A stretch of DNA of 64,000 nucleotides from Methylomagnum ishizawai. Its GTDB lineage: Bacteria; Pseudomonadota; Gammaproteobacteria; Methylococcales; Methylococcaceae. Positions 34,234 to 43,219 of the stretch are shown piece after piece. The stretch is taken from assembly GCF_019670005.1 (NCBI RefSeq), contig NZ_AP019783.1, positions 3,002,150 to 3,066,149 of the forward strand, in the 5' to 3' direction. How positions within the stretch are numbered: position 1 is the first letter of the stretch; every line of letters begins with the position of its first letter. The position numbers and the translations under genes are program-made. Under the pieces are notes generated by a model. The model did not search any database. It had not been told where the DNA came from and saw nothing but the letters and a program-made list of their open reading frames with translations.

Positions 34234-35490
34234 TCAGCGCAACGCCTTCTCCCACCGGCTCACCACCGCCGCCGCCACGCTATTCCCCAGCACATTGGTG
34301 GCGCTGCGCCCCATGTCCAACAACTGGTCGATCCCGAGCAGGAGCAACACCCCCGCCTCGGGAATATGGAACATCGACAGCGTGGCCGAAATCACGATCA
34401 AGGACGCCCTCGGCACCCCCGCCACGCCCTTGCTGGTGAACAACAACACCAGCAACATCAACAACTGGTCGGCCAGCGGCATCTCGATCCCATAAGCCCC
34501 GGCGATGAACAAGACCGCGAAGGTCATGTACATCATGCTGCCGTCCAGGTTGAAGGAATAACCCAGGGGCAGCACGAAGCCGCACACCCGCTCCTCGCAG
34601 CCGAAGCGCTCCAGCTGCCGCAGCAGCATGGGATAGGCCGCCTCGCTGCTGGCGGTGCCGAAGGCCAACAGCATCGGCTCGCGGATATGCCGCACCAAGG
34701 ACAGCACCCGCCGCCCCAGGCATAGATATCCCGCCAAACCCAGCACGCCCCACAGCAGGAACAAGCCGAGATAGAACTCGCCGATCAACAAACCATAGGT
34801 CGCCAACACCCTCAAACCCTGCTTGGCGATGACCGCGACCATGGCGGCGAACACCGCCACCGGCGCGAAGCGCATCACATAGCCGGTCATCTTCAGCATG
34901 ATATGGCCCAAGGCGTCCAGGGTCTTGACCATGGGCAGGGCCAGTTCCTCCAACTGGGCGGCGGCCACCCCGAAGAACACCGAGAACACCACGATTTGCA
35001 GGATTTCGTTCTGGGCCATGGCCTCGGCGATGCTCTTGGGGAAGATATGGGCGACGAAATTGCCGAAGCTCGGCGCGGTCTTGGCCAAGCCGGTGTCGGT
35101 GCCGGCGGGCGGCGGCTCCAAATGCAGGGCCGCGCCCGGATCGAACAGGTTCACCAACATCATCCCCAGCACCAGGCTGAGCAAGGAGGCCGAGAAGAAC
35201 CACAGGATGGCCTTGCCGCCGATGCGCCCGACCGCCTTGCCATCGCCCATCTTCGCCATGCCCACCACCAGGGTGGCGAACACCAGGGGCGCGATGATCA
35301 TCTTGATGAGCCGCATGAAAATATCGGTGACGACCCCGCAACCGCCGACGAGGGCGGCAAGGGCGGGGCTGTCCGCGCCCAGGCCCAGGTTGAGGATTTC
35401 GCCCGCCACCACCCCCAGCAGCAGGGCCGCGAGGACGTGGAGGGTTTGGCGGTTGGGGGGATGGGTATGCGTGTTCGGGTGGATATCCAT
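34234..35490 (-). CDS. Dicarboxylate/amino acid:cation symporter (SDF family)
   Basis: This is a 418-residue secondary transporter of the DctA/GltP family. The start at 35490 (MDIHPNTHTHPPNRQTL) is chosen because the first helix follows and the longer frame has no typical composition. The family motifs GTASSEAAYPMLLRQLERFG (hairpin 1 serine motif), SFNLDGSMMYMTFAVLFIAG (the NLDG motif) and TSKGVAGVPRASLIVISATL are intact. Eight membrane helices plus two re-entrant loops can be drawn. Substrate (C4-dicarboxylate, aspartate or glutamate) is not decidable from sequence alone. Confidence 0.92.
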   Translation of the reverse strand: MDIHPNTHTHPPNRQTLHVLAALLLGVVAGEILNLGLGADSPALAALVGGCGVVTDIFMRLIKMIIAPLVFATLVVGMAKMGDGKAVGRIGGKAILWFFSASLLSLVLGMMLVNLFDPGAALHLEPPPAGTDTGLAKTAPSFGNFVAHIFPKSIAEAMAQNEILQIVVFSVFFGVAAAQLEELALPMVKTLDALGHIMLKMTGYVMRFAPVAVFAAMVAVIAKQGLRVLATYGLLIGEFYLGLFLLWGVLGLAGYLCLGRRVLSLVRHIREPMLLAFGTASSEAAYPMLLRQLERFGCEERVCGFVLPLGYSFNLDGSMMYMTFAVLFIAGAYGIEMPLADQLLMLLVLLFTSKGVAGVPRASLIVISATLSMFHIPEAGVLLLLGIDQLLDMGRSATNVLGNSVAAAVVSRWEKALR

Positions 35491-35578
35491 GCGGGGTTCC
35501 GGGTCGGGTTCGGTGGAAAAGCCGCCCGGATCGTATGCGTTCGGGGACAACAGGGCAAGGCAACACGGGACAGTGGCA

Positions 35579-35613
35579 TAAAAAAAGCCCCGCCCATCGA
35601 AGACGGGCGGGGC
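35579..35613 (-). terminator. Intrinsic terminator of the multihaem cytochrome gene
   Basis: The 9-bp arms GCCCCGCCC (35587-35595) and GGGCGGGGC (35605-35613) have a 9-nt loop. On the minus strand they are followed by seven T. It lies 14 nt after the cytochrome stop codon. Confidence 0.92.
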
Positions 35614-35627
35614 CAACACAGCGAAAC

Positions 35628-37925
35628 TCAGTGGCCGGGCATCTCGTGGCAGGTATTGCAGGCCACGGCCTGGCCCTTGGCGATCTTGACCGTGCGGTCT
35701 TCCACTTTCAGGGTGCGGTCGGCCTGGGCCTTGGACAAGGCCGTGCCCTTGAGGTCGGTGCCATGGCAGGCCCGGCACTCGTTGAGATGATGCTCGGCAT
35801 AATCCTCGTGCCCGCCCTGGACGAAGCGGCTCGCGCCCACCGGGTGCATCCCATGCGGCCCGTCCAGGGTGATGCCGAGGTCGTTCTTATGGCAGGTCGA
35901 GCATTCGACGATGGGTCCGGTATGGCCTTGCAATTGGGCCGAGGGCACGTCGTCGTTGTCGTTGAGCGCGGTGTTCGACCACTCGGCATGGGTGCTGCCA
36001 TGGCAACCCTGGCAATAGACGCCGCCATGGCCGGTGCTGAAGCGGTACAACATCGGCTTCGCGCCCAGGGCGGTCGCGACCACCGGCTCGGCGAAGCGCT
36101 TATTGCCGTTGACGCCGACCACGCCCAGGGCATCGTTGCCCGGCACGATGGGTTTGGCGCTGGCGTCCCCGACCCGGTAGGCCTGGGCCAGATTGATGCC
36201 GTCGGCGGATTTCACCGTATTCGCGGCCTTGGCGAGGTTGCTGAGGGCGTCGCCGGTATGGCAGGAACCGCAAGCGGGTTCGTCGGCCCAGGGCACGCGG
36301 AGGCTCCCATCCAGCGTGAACGCGCCCGGATGGCTGCGCGACACTCCTTTCGAGAAATCCTCGCCGATCTGCGCCATGCCGCCGTGGCAATCCTGGCAGA
36401 CCACGTTGTTCTCGGCCATGACCCCGCGCAGGCATTTGGTGTTATTGCCCGGATGGCAGGTATAGCAGGTTTGTTGCAGCAACGCCTGGGTTTGCTGGGG
36501 AGTGCGCTGGCCCGGCGCGGGCATGTCGGGGATGAGCTTGGCCCCGTGGCCGTCGGTCAGGGCACCGTGGAAACCGTGCATCACCCGCGACATGGATTCA
36601 TGCAGTGTTTGTTGGCGTCCGTTGGCGCTGGTGCCCGGCCCCATCGGGCCGACCTGGGCGAGGTCCAGGGCGGGGGTGTAATGACAGGTCTGGCAGGCGA
36701 CCGGGGTCTTTTTGATCAAGCAATTGCCCGGATGCGCGGCATCGCAGGGCGCGGCTTTGCCGGTGGCCGAATTGACGTATTGCGCGCCTTCGCGCTGGTC
36801 GTGCAGGCCGACGATATTCTTGTCGGCGGCGTATTCCACACTGACGGCCAGGGGCACCTTGCCGAACTTGGGATCGTCGGCGGCGCTGAACACCTGGGCC
36901 AAGCCGACGGTGGCGACGCCATTGCCGCCCAGGCCGCCATTGGCCGCCGCGCCGTCGGTATGGCAACTGCGGCAATTGGCCTCGCCCGACACCGGGGCGA
37001 CGGTATCCAGGCTCGCCAGCAGGTTGGCCGCGTCGGTGGGCAAAGCGCCCTTGGCCACGGCCTGCACCCGCAGCAGCGGATAGGCATTGAGCCGCCCGCC
37101 ATCGTCCCAGTTGGTGATGGGAATGCCTTCCGCCGAGAACCAACCCGGCTGGGCGACATAACCGAACGGGAAATCCTTGAACACCGGATAGCTCTGGTTA
37201 TAGCGGCCAAACTTCCGCGGCGCGTTGGCCGTCATCGGTCCGCTTTGGCCCGGCATCGCCGACTGGTCCGCCGTCAATTGGCCATCGCCCAGATAGAGCC
37301 GCTCGACATCCGGCGTGGGCAGGCCGTAATCCGGCGTCAGGTTGAACAGGCCCAGGATGCCCGCCGGATAGAACGGGTTATAGGCTTTGTAGGCATTGGT
37401 GGCGGTCACGGCGCAAGTGGCCGCGCCCGACTGGCAGGCCCAGAAATTACCCTTGAACACCGCCGTGGTCCCGGCCGGGGGATTCTCGTAACCCGGCGGC
37501 GGGATGTAAGCGCCGCCCGCCAGCAAGGGTTCCTGGGGATTCGCCACCGCCGAGTAATACAGGTCGATGGCGGTCGCGTCGAGCAACCGGGGCGGATTGG
37601 CGCTGGAGGTGCCGATGCGCACGACCTGCGAATGCACCGAGTTGTAGGGCGGCAGGATGGCCGCGATCCGGTAATCGAGATCGGAGCAATGCATCCCCAG
37701 GTCGTTGGTCGCCAACACCCGGTAGCCCTTGCTGCCATCGATGCGTTGGGCGGCCTGGGGCACGGCGTTGAGCTTCTTGGGCTTGTTCTGGCTGGTCGAA
37801 TTGATGGAGGTGGCCGCCGTCGCCGCCGCCGTGGCGAACTGCGCGAACCACGGGCCACAGAGCAAAAATCCCAGCGCGGCCAGGGCCGGGCCGCGCCGTT
37901 GGCGTAATAATCCTAGGCTATTCAT
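35628..37925 (-). CDS. Secreted nine-haem cytochrome c
   Basis: This encodes 765 residues. A signal peptide (LAALGFLLCGPWFAQFATAA) precedes a haem-free N-terminal part of about 320 residues containing YRVLATNDLGMHCSDLDYRI. Nine CxxCH haem-binding motifs then follow: CRSCH, CQTCH, CYTCH, CQDCH, CGSCH, CQGCH, CSTCH, CRACH and CNTCH. Further His residues (for example MHGFHGALTDGHG) can serve as distal ligands. The arrangement recalls surface-exposed multihaem cytochromes of methanotrophs such as Methylococcus, but the exact subfamily cannot be fixed here. It is transcribed alone, with a strong terminator, and divergent from the SpoIIAA-like gene. Maturation by the Ccm system is expected. Confidence 0.88.
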   Translation of the reverse strand: MNSLGLLRQRRGPALAALGFLLCGPWFAQFATAAATAATSINSTSQNKPKKLNAVPQAAQRIDGSKGYRVLATNDLGMHCSDLDYRIAAILPPYNSVHSQVVRIGTSSANPPRLLDATAIDLYYSAVANPQEPLLAGGAYIPPPGYENPPAGTTAVFKGNFWACQSGAATCAVTATNAYKAYNPFYPAGILGLFNLTPDYGLPTPDVERLYLGDGQLTADQSAMPGQSGPMTANAPRKFGRYNQSYPVFKDFPFGYVAQPGWFSAEGIPITNWDDGGRLNAYPLLRVQAVAKGALPTDAANLLASLDTVAPVSGEANCRSCHTDGAAANGGLGGNGVATVGLAQVFSAADDPKFGKVPLAVSVEYAADKNIVGLHDQREGAQYVNSATGKAAPCDAAHPGNCLIKKTPVACQTCHYTPALDLAQVGPMGPGTSANGRQQTLHESMSRVMHGFHGALTDGHGAKLIPDMPAPGQRTPQQTQALLQQTCYTCHPGNNTKCLRGVMAENNVVCQDCHGGMAQIGEDFSKGVSRSHPGAFTLDGSLRVPWADEPACGSCHTGDALSNLAKAANTVKSADGINLAQAYRVGDASAKPIVPGNDALGVVGVNGNKRFAEPVVATALGAKPMLYRFSTGHGGVYCQGCHGSTHAEWSNTALNDNDDVPSAQLQGHTGPIVECSTCHKNDLGITLDGPHGMHPVGASRFVQGGHEDYAEHHLNECRACHGTDLKGTALSKAQADRTLKVEDRTVKIAKGQAVACNTCHEMPGH

Positions 37926-38234
37926 GGGCTTATACCGCGTGAATCATGTGGTTATAAATACGGACGTAGAGGGCGGTCGACGAAGGCCCGCGCCGGTCCT
38001 GCCGGACATCGGGCAGACGCGGCACCCACCTCCCCCGCATCTCCTTACCCCTGCCCTGGAAATTAAGGGTATTAGCAAAAACTAATTATCTCAAGCGGTA
38101 TAAATCGGATTTAACGTGATGGAATTGGCAATATCGGCCACCCCCGGCGGGCGAGCTTCCCGGAGCCGCCGGGCCGGGACGGCGCTATAATGCGGCCCCA
38201 TCCCATCCCCAAGCTTCCCCAACACACCCAACCC
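37926..38234. promoter_or_regulatory. Divergent regulatory region between cytochrome and SpoIIAA-like genes
   Basis: This 309-base gap contains no gene. On the plus strand a perfect TATAAT (38186-38191) lies 43 bp before the SpoIIAA-like ATG, without a good -35. On the minus strand TTGAGA (38094-38089) with a 17-bp spacer and TACCCT (38071-38066) is a weak candidate for the cytochrome, giving a leader of about 140 nt. The AT-rich part (38060-38100) is unlike the surroundings and could bind a regulator. Confidence 0.5.
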
Positions 38235-38600
38235 ATGCCACTGACCTTGGAACACCCACAGCCCGGCCTCATGCTCGTCCGGGCCTCGGGCACAGTGACC
38301 CGCCCCGAAGCCGACGCGGCCAAACAACAGGTGATCGCCGCCCTTCCACCGCAAGGCAAGGCCCATATCCTCATCGTCATCGAACCCGGTTTCGCCAACC
38401 TGGACCCCCTCGCGAACTGGGACGACGACCGCGACGACGAACTCCTCCAACGCCACATGAGCCGGCTGGCCATCGTCGGCGACCTGAAATGGCGGGACGG
38501 TGCCTTGCTGTTCTTCCTCAAGGACTTGCTGCCCTTCCCCATCGAATTCTTCAAGACCGGGCAGGAAGCCTTGGCCGGGGCCTGGCTGCTGCATCCCTAG
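38235..38600 (+). CDS. SpoIIAA/STAS-like small protein
   Basis: This encodes 121 residues from the ATG at 38235; the ATG at 38190 overlaps a perfect -10 box and is unlikely. The pattern of an N-terminal beta strand pair (GLMLVRASGTVTRPEADAAK), a central HILIVIEPGFANLDPLANWD and RLAIVGDLKWRDGALLFFLK then PFPIEFFKTGQEALAGAWL fits the SpoIIAA-like (STAS-fold) family of small soluble proteins, often near membrane stress genes. There is no Ser phosphorylation site comparable to true SpoIIAA. The exact role is unknown. Confidence 0.65.
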   Translation: MPLTLEHPQPGLMLVRASGTVTRPEADAAKQQVIAALPPQGKAHILIVIEPGFANLDPLANWDDDRDDELLQRHMSRLAIVGDLKWRDGALLFFLKDLLPFPIEFFKTGQEALAGAWLLHP

Positions 38601-38652
38601 GCCCACGCCCCGCCCCCCTGTGCTAAAGTTTACCGAAACACTAGGTTATGCC

Positions 38653-39963
38653 ATGCCTATCGACACCCTCCTGAGCGCGCGCTGGATCATCCCCGTGGAA
38701 CCCGACGGCCTGGTGCTGGAACACCACACGCTGGCCCTGGCGGCGGGCCGCATCGCCGCCATCCTGCCCACCGCCGAGGCCCGCGCCCGCTATCCCAACG
38801 CCGCCGCCGAGGAATTCCCGCTCCACGCCCTGATCCCCGGCTTCGTCAACGCCCATACCCACGCCGCCATGTCCCTGCTGCGGGGCGTCGCCGACGACCG
38901 CCCGCTGATGGAATGGCTCACCGAGCATATCTGGCCCCTGGAACAGCGCTGGGTGGACGAGGATTTCGTGCGCGACGGCACCGACCTGGCCCTGGCCGAG
39001 ATGATCCGGGGCGGGATCACCTGCTTCAACGACATGTATTTCTTCCCGGAAGTCACGGCGCGGCAAGCCGCACTGTGCGGGATGCGGGCGGTGGTGGGGC
39101 TGATCGTGGTGGATTTCCCCAGCGCCTGGGCCACGGGAGCGGACGAATACCTGAGCAAAGGCCTGGAATTGCACGAGGCGTTGAACGGCGACCCGCTCAT
39201 CAGCGTGGCCTTCGCGCCCCACGCGCCCTATTCCGTCTCCGACGAACCCTTGTCCCGGCTGCGCCGGCTCGCCGCCGAACTGGAACGGCCCATCCATATG
39301 CATGTCCACGAGACCGCCGGTGAAATCGAGGAAAGCCTCCAGCGCCACGGTGTGCGCCCGCTGGAAAGGCTCGGGGCGCTGAACCTGCCCGGTCCCAACT
39401 TCGTCGCCGTGCATATGACCCAGCTCACCGAGGAGGACATCGACCTCATCGCCCGCGGCGGGGCCAGCGTGGTGCATTGCCCGGAATCCAACCTCAAGCT
39501 GGCGAGCGGCTTCTGCCCGGTGGCGAAACTGGTGGCGGCGGGGGTCAATGTCGCCATCGGCACCGACGGCGCGGCCAGCAACAACGACCTGGACGTGATG
39601 GGCGAGATGCGGATGGCGGCGCTCCTGGCCAAGGCCGTGGCCGAGGACGCCAGCGTGGTCCCGGCCCGGACCGCGCTCAGGATGGCGACCTTCAACGGGG
39701 CCAGGGCGCTGGGGCTCGATAGCGAAATCGGCTCCCTGGAACTGGGCAAGGCCGCCGATATCACCGCGATCCGGCTGGACGGCATCGAAACCCAACCGCT
39801 GTACAATCCCATCTCCGACCTGGTCTACGCCGCCAGCCGCCATCAGGTGACGGATGTCTGGGTGGCGGGCAAACGGCTCTTGTACAAGCGCGAACTGACC
39901 ACGCTGGACGCCGTCGAGATTTGCCGCCGCGCCCAGGACTGGCGGCAAAAACTGATGCCGTAG
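38653..39963 (+). CDS. TRZ/ATZ-family amidohydrolase, MtaD-like deaminase
   Basis: This is a 436-residue metal-dependent hydrolase related to 5-methylthioadenosine/S-adenosylhomocysteine deaminase. Metal-binding motifs are NAHTHAAMSLLRG (H-x-H), HMHVHETAGE, HCPESNLKLASG and GTDGAASNNDLDVMGEM. The length matches family members (about 440). In pseudomonads the same gene precedes ubiG and mupP, as here, and the enzyme recycles by-products of SAM-dependent reactions such as UbiG's. The stop is 30 nt before ubiG. Confidence 0.9.
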   Translation: MPIDTLLSARWIIPVEPDGLVLEHHTLALAAGRIAAILPTAEARARYPNAAAEEFPLHALIPGFVNAHTHAAMSLLRGVADDRPLMEWLTEHIWPLEQRWVDEDFVRDGTDLALAEMIRGGITCFNDMYFFPEVTARQAALCGMRAVVGLIVVDFPSAWATGADEYLSKGLELHEALNGDPLISVAFAPHAPYSVSDEPLSRLRRLAAELERPIHMHVHETAGEIEESLQRHGVRPLERLGALNLPGPNFVAVHMTQLTEEDIDLIARGGASVVHCPESNLKLASGFCPVAKLVAAGVNVAIGTDGAASNNDLDVMGEMRMAALLAKAVAEDASVVPARTALRMATFNGARALGLDSEIGSLELGKAADITAIRLDGIETQPLYNPISDLVYAASRHQVTDVWVAGKRLLYKRELTTLDAVEICRRAQDWRQKLMP

Positions 39964-39993
39964 CCCCCGCCCCCCAAGCTTCAAGGAAACCCC

Positions 39994-40707
39994 ATGACCC
40001 CGACCGACAACGTACACGAACACGAAATCCGCAAATTCGGCGCCTTGGCCGAGCGCTGGTGGGACCCCGCCGGCGAATTCCAGACCTTGCACGCGGTGAA
40101 CCCGCTGCGCCTGCAATTCATCCGTTCCCATGCCGAATTATCGGGCCGGCGCGTGGTGGACGTGGGCTGCGGCGGCGGCATCCTGACCGAAGGCCTGGCG
40201 CGGGCCGGGGCCGAGGCGCTGGGTATCGACCTGGGCGAGGAACTCCTGGAGGTCGCAGCCCGGCACGCCGAAGCCGCCGCGCTGGCCGTGGACTACCGCC
40301 ACATCAGCGCCGAAGCGCTGGCCGGGGAACAGCCGGGCGGTTTCGACCACGTCACCTGCATGGAGATGTTGGAACATGTGCCCGACCCCGCCGCCATCGT
40401 GCGTTCCTGCGCCGACCTGGTGAAACCGGGCGGACGGGTGTTCTTCTCCACCCTCAACCGCAACCTCAAAGCCTATCTGCTCGCCATCGTCGGCGCGGAA
40501 TACCTGCTCAAGATGATCCCCAAGGGCACCCATGATTTCTCCACCTTCATCAAACCCTCGGAACTCGGGCGCTGGGCGCGGGAAGCCGGGCTGGACCTTT
40601 TGGGACTCGAAGGCATCGTCTACAACCCGCTGACCCGGCAATTCAACCTGAGCCGCCGCGACATCGGCGTGAACTACCTGGCGGCCTTCGCCAAACCGGA
40701 AGCATGA
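39994..40707 (+). CDS. ubiG: Ubiquinone biosynthesis O-methyltransferase UbiG
   Basis: This is a 237-residue SAM-dependent methyltransferase for both O-methylation steps of ubiquinone. The N-terminal HEIRKFGALAERWWDPAGEF with LHAVNPLRLQFI is UbiG-specific, motif I is VVDVGCGGGILTEGLARAGA, and NRNLKAYLLAIVGAEYLLKM with IPKGTHDFSTFIKPSEL is likewise diagnostic. The length is normal (240 in E. coli). The gene ends in an ATGA overlap with the mupP gene. Confidence 0.97.
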   Translation: MTPTDNVHEHEIRKFGALAERWWDPAGEFQTLHAVNPLRLQFIRSHAELSGRRVVDVGCGGGILTEGLARAGAEALGIDLGEELLEVAARHAEAAALAVDYRHISAEALAGEQPGGFDHVTCMEMLEHVPDPAAIVRSCADLVKPGGRVFFSTLNRNLKAYLLAIVGAEYLLKMIPKGTHDFSTFIKPSELGRWAREAGLDLLGLEGIVYNPLTRQFNLSRRDIGVNYLAAFAKPEA

Positions 40708-41384
40708 AGAACACCGCGCCCGCGATCACCGCCGTGCTGTTCGACCTGGACGGCACCTTGCTGGACACCGCGCCCGACCTGGTTTTCGCCCTCAACGCCG
40801 CCCTGGCCGAGGCCGGCCTGCCCCCTTGCGCGGCGACGGCGGTGAAACCCCATATTTCGGGCGGGGCGCGGGCCATGCTGGGCCATGCCCTGGGCCGTCC
40901 GGTGGCGGCGGCGGGGGAACCGTTGCTACAGCGGATGCTGGACCTTTATCAAACCCATCTGGCCGACCGGACCGGATTGTTCGAGGGCATGGATACCGTG
41001 CTGGCCGAATTGGACGCCCGCGGCCTGCCCTGGGGCATCGTCACCAACAAGCGCCGCCGCTTCACCGACCCCCTGGCGGCGGCGCTCCGGCTCACCCCGC
41101 GGACCGCCTGCATCGTCAGCGGCGACACCACCGCCGAATGCAAACCCCATCCCCTGCCCCTGCTGGAAGCCAGCCGCCGCCTGGGACACGCGCCGGAACG
41201 CTGTGTCTATATCGGCGATGCCGCCAAGGATATGGAAGCGGGCCGCCGCGCCGGGATGACCACCTTGGCGGCTTGGTACGGCTATATCGCGGCGGACGAC
41301 AACCCCTTGGGCTGGGGAGCCGATGGCCATATCCACCGGCCCTTGGACCTGCTCGCTTGGTTGGACGGAGGAACACAGCCATGA
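40704..41384 (+). CDS. mupP: HAD phosphatase, N-acetylmuramic acid 6-phosphate phosphatase MupP-like
   Basis: This is a 226-residue HAD-superfamily phosphatase. Motif I is FDLDGTLLDTAPDLVFALNA, motif II contains VTNKRRRFT, and motif IV is YIGDAAKDMEAGRRAGM. The family includes phosphoglycolate phosphatase (Gph). Its position between ubiG and a YciK-like SDR, as in Pseudomonas, points to MupP, which dephosphorylates MurNAc-6-P in cell-wall recycling. Sequence alone does not fully separate the two. ATGA overlaps link it to both neighbours. Confidence 0.78.
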   Translation: MKNTAPAITAVLFDLDGTLLDTAPDLVFALNAALAEAGLPPCAATAVKPHISGGARAMLGHALGRPVAAAGEPLLQRMLDLYQTHLADRTGLFEGMDTVLAELDARGLPWGIVTNKRRRFTDPLAAALRLTPRTACIVSGDTTAECKPHPLPLLEASRRLGHAPERCVYIGDAAKDMEAGRRAGMTTLAAWYGYIAADDNPLGWGADGHIHRPLDLLAWLDGGTQP

Positions 41385-42064
41385 CCACACCCCTGCAAAA
41401 CCGCGTCGTCCTCGTCACCGGGGCCACGGGCGCCCTGGGTTCGGCGACCGCCCAGGCTTGCGCCCGCGCCGGCGCGACCGTGGTGCTGCTGAGCCGCGGA
41501 ATCCCCCGGCTGGAAAAGCTCTACGACGCCATCGTCGCCGCGGGCGGTCCCCAACCCGCCCTCTATCCGCTGGACCTGGCCGGGGCCACCGAGAAGGACT
41601 ACGCCGACCTGGCCGACACCCTGGAACGCGAACTCGGGGCTTTGCACGGGCTGGTGCATTGCGCCGCCGAACTCGGCAGCCTCGGCCCCCTGGCCGATGT
41701 CACCGGCGAACGCTGGCAACGCCTGCTCCATGTCAACCTGACCGCCCCCGCCATCATGACCCGCGAACTGCTGCCCCTGCTCAAAGCCGGCGCGGGCGCG
41801 GCGGTGTTTGTGGGCGATTCGGCGGTCGGGCTGGGCAAAGCCTATTGGGGCGGCTATGGCGTGGCGAAAATCGGCCTCGAAGGCTACGCCCGCATCCTCG
41901 CCGACGAAACCGAAGGCCATGGACTCAAGGTCCATTATTTCATCCCCGGCCCGCTCCAAAGCCCGATCCGGCGTTCGGCCTATCCCGCCGAACCCCCGGA
42001 AGCGCTGGCGAAGCCGGACACCGCCGCCGGGCGCATCCTCGCCCTGCTGGCCCCGAATCCGTAA
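41381..42064 (+). CDS. YciK-like short-chain dehydrogenase/reductase
   Basis: This is a 227-residue SDR. The cofactor motif TGATGALG (TGxxxGxG, about 13-20), the catalytic Tyr-x3-Lys in YGVAK and the Asn-containing HVNLTAPAIM are present. It resembles E. coli YciK (SDR, unknown substrate), and the ubiG-mupP-yciK order is known from pseudomonads. The start at 41381 overlaps the mupP stop as ATGA. A longer frame to 40826 is only the overlap with mupP. Confidence 0.85.
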   Translation: MTTPLQNRVVLVTGATGALGSATAQACARAGATVVLLSRGIPRLEKLYDAIVAAGGPQPALYPLDLAGATEKDYADLADTLERELGALHGLVHCAAELGSLGPLADVTGERWQRLLHVNLTAPAIMTRELLPLLKAGAGAAVFVGDSAVGLGKAYWGGYGVAKIGLEGYARILADETEGHGLKVHYFIPGPLQSPIRRSAYPAEPPEALAKPDTAAGRILALLAPNP

Positions 42065-42086
42065 GAACCCACCGAGAGCAAAGCTT

Positions 42087-42653
42087 ATGTACGGTCATAG
42101 CCATGGTTACGGGCGCGAGAGCATCGCCCTGCAACGCGAAGTGAACGTGGTCAACATCCCCGAAGGCACCCCCGGCACCCTGCCCGCCGGGCATATCGTC
42201 ACGCTTTACCAATCCCTGGGCGGCAATTTCACGGTGACGACGGAATGGGGCTATATGGTCCGCATCGCCGGCGAGGACGCCGACGCCCTGGGCAAGGAAC
42301 CCCCCGCCCTCGGCAACCTCGCCAGCGGCACCGACGCCGGGACGGTGGAACGCAACGCCTGGGAAATCCTCAAGACCATCTTCGATCCCGAAATCCCGGT
42401 GAATATCGTGGACCTGGGGCTGGTCTACCACTGCGGGGTGCGGCCACGGGAAGACGGGTTGAACGACGTGCATATCCTCATGACCCTGACCGCGCCGGGC
42501 TGCGGCATGGGGCCGGTCCTGCAATACGACGCCGAGGCGGCGGTGAAGAACCTGCCGGGCGTGGGCGATGTGCGGGTGGAAGTGGTGTTCGATCCGCCCT
42601 GGAGCCGCGACAGGATGTCGGAGGTGGCGAAATTGCAGTTGGGGATGATTTGA
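42087..42653 (+). CDS. sufT: Fe-S cluster assembly protein SufT (MIP18/DUF59 family)
   Basis: This encodes 188 residues. The C-terminal DUF59 domain is clear: EILKTIFDPEIPVNIVDLGL then VHILMTLTAPGCGMGPVLQY (with the TAPGCG motif) and VRVEVVFDPPWSRDRMSEVAKLQLG. The N-terminal part (MYGHSHGYGRESIALQREVN with HIVTLYQSLGGNFTVTTEWG) is the SufT extension. SufT proteins support maturation of Fe-S proteins. GAGAG lies 9 nt before the ATG at 42087. No suf operon is in the window. Confidence 0.9.
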   Translation: MYGHSHGYGRESIALQREVNVVNIPEGTPGTLPAGHIVTLYQSLGGNFTVTTEWGYMVRIAGEDADALGKEPPALGNLASGTDAGTVERNAWEILKTIFDPEIPVNIVDLGLVYHCGVRPREDGLNDVHILMTLTAPGCGMGPVLQYDAEAAVKNLPGVGDVRVEVVFDPPWSRDRMSEVAKLQLGMI

Positions 42654-42712
42654 GGCACCCTTGAACCCGGCCCAACGGCCATCCCCCTCAACGGACCCCC
42701 AGGAAGCCGCCC

Positions 42713-43168
42713 ATGTTCGAAGAATTCAAAAAATTCATCCTGAAAGGCAATGTCGTCGACCTGTCCACCGGCGTCATCATCGGGGCCGCCTTCACCGGCA
42801 TCGTGACGGCGTTCACCAAGGGCATCGTCGAACCCATCCTGGCCTTGGCCGGGGGCGGTCCCCAGCCCAGGCTGACCATCCCGATCATGAACAAGCTGGT
42901 CGAGGTCACGGAAAAGAACGCGGCGGGCGAACCCGTCACCCGCACCGTGAACAAGCTGATCGAACTGGATATCGGCAGCATCATCGGGGCCGGCGTCAGC
43001 TTCCTGATCACCGCGTCCGTGGTGTTCTTCATCATCGTCAAGCCGATGAACAAGCTGGCGGAGCTGGCCTCCCGGAAAAAAGCCAGCGAAGAATCGGAAG
43101 CCCCGCCGCCCGCGCCCGCCGATATTCAACTGCTGACCGAAATCCGGGATTTGCTGAAGAGCAAATGA
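42713..43168 (+). CDS. mscL: Large-conductance mechanosensitive channel MscL
   Basis: This is a 151-residue channel relieving hypo-osmotic stress. The N-terminal helix and TM1, EEFKKFILKGNVVDLSTGVI with IGAAFTGIVTAFTKGIVEPI, and TM2, IGSIIGAGVSFLITASVVFF with IIVKPMNKL, are typical. The periplasmic loop is longer and more charged than in E. coli. The C-terminal helix carries the usual EIRDLLK end. The length fits (136 in E. coli). It lies 59 nt after sufT with its own likely ribosome-binding site. Confidence 0.96.
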   Translation: MFEEFKKFILKGNVVDLSTGVIIGAAFTGIVTAFTKGIVEPILALAGGGPQPRLTIPIMNKLVEVTEKNAAGEPVTRTVNKLIELDIGSIIGAGVSFLITASVVFFIIVKPMNKLAELASRKKASEESEAPPPAPADIQLLTEIRDLLKSK

Positions 43169-43175
43169 AACCGAT

Positions 43176-43212
43176 CCATCGCCCCGGCCCCGCCGGGAAT
43201 CCGGGGCGATGG
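43176..43212. terminator. 12-bp perfect inverted repeat between convergent mscL and MFS genes
   Basis: CCATCGCCCCGG (43176-43187) and CCGGGGCGATGG (43201-43212) surround a 13-nt loop. It lies 7 nt after mscL and 7 nt after the MFS stop, in a position suited to ending both convergent transcripts, although it lacks a T-run. Confidence 0.55.
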
Positions 43213-43219
43213 CGTCGGC

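Noticed and set aside
35491..35778. N-terminal extension of the symporter frame
   Set aside because: The segment crosses the cytochrome terminator and part of the cytochrome gene in another frame, and lacks normal protein composition.
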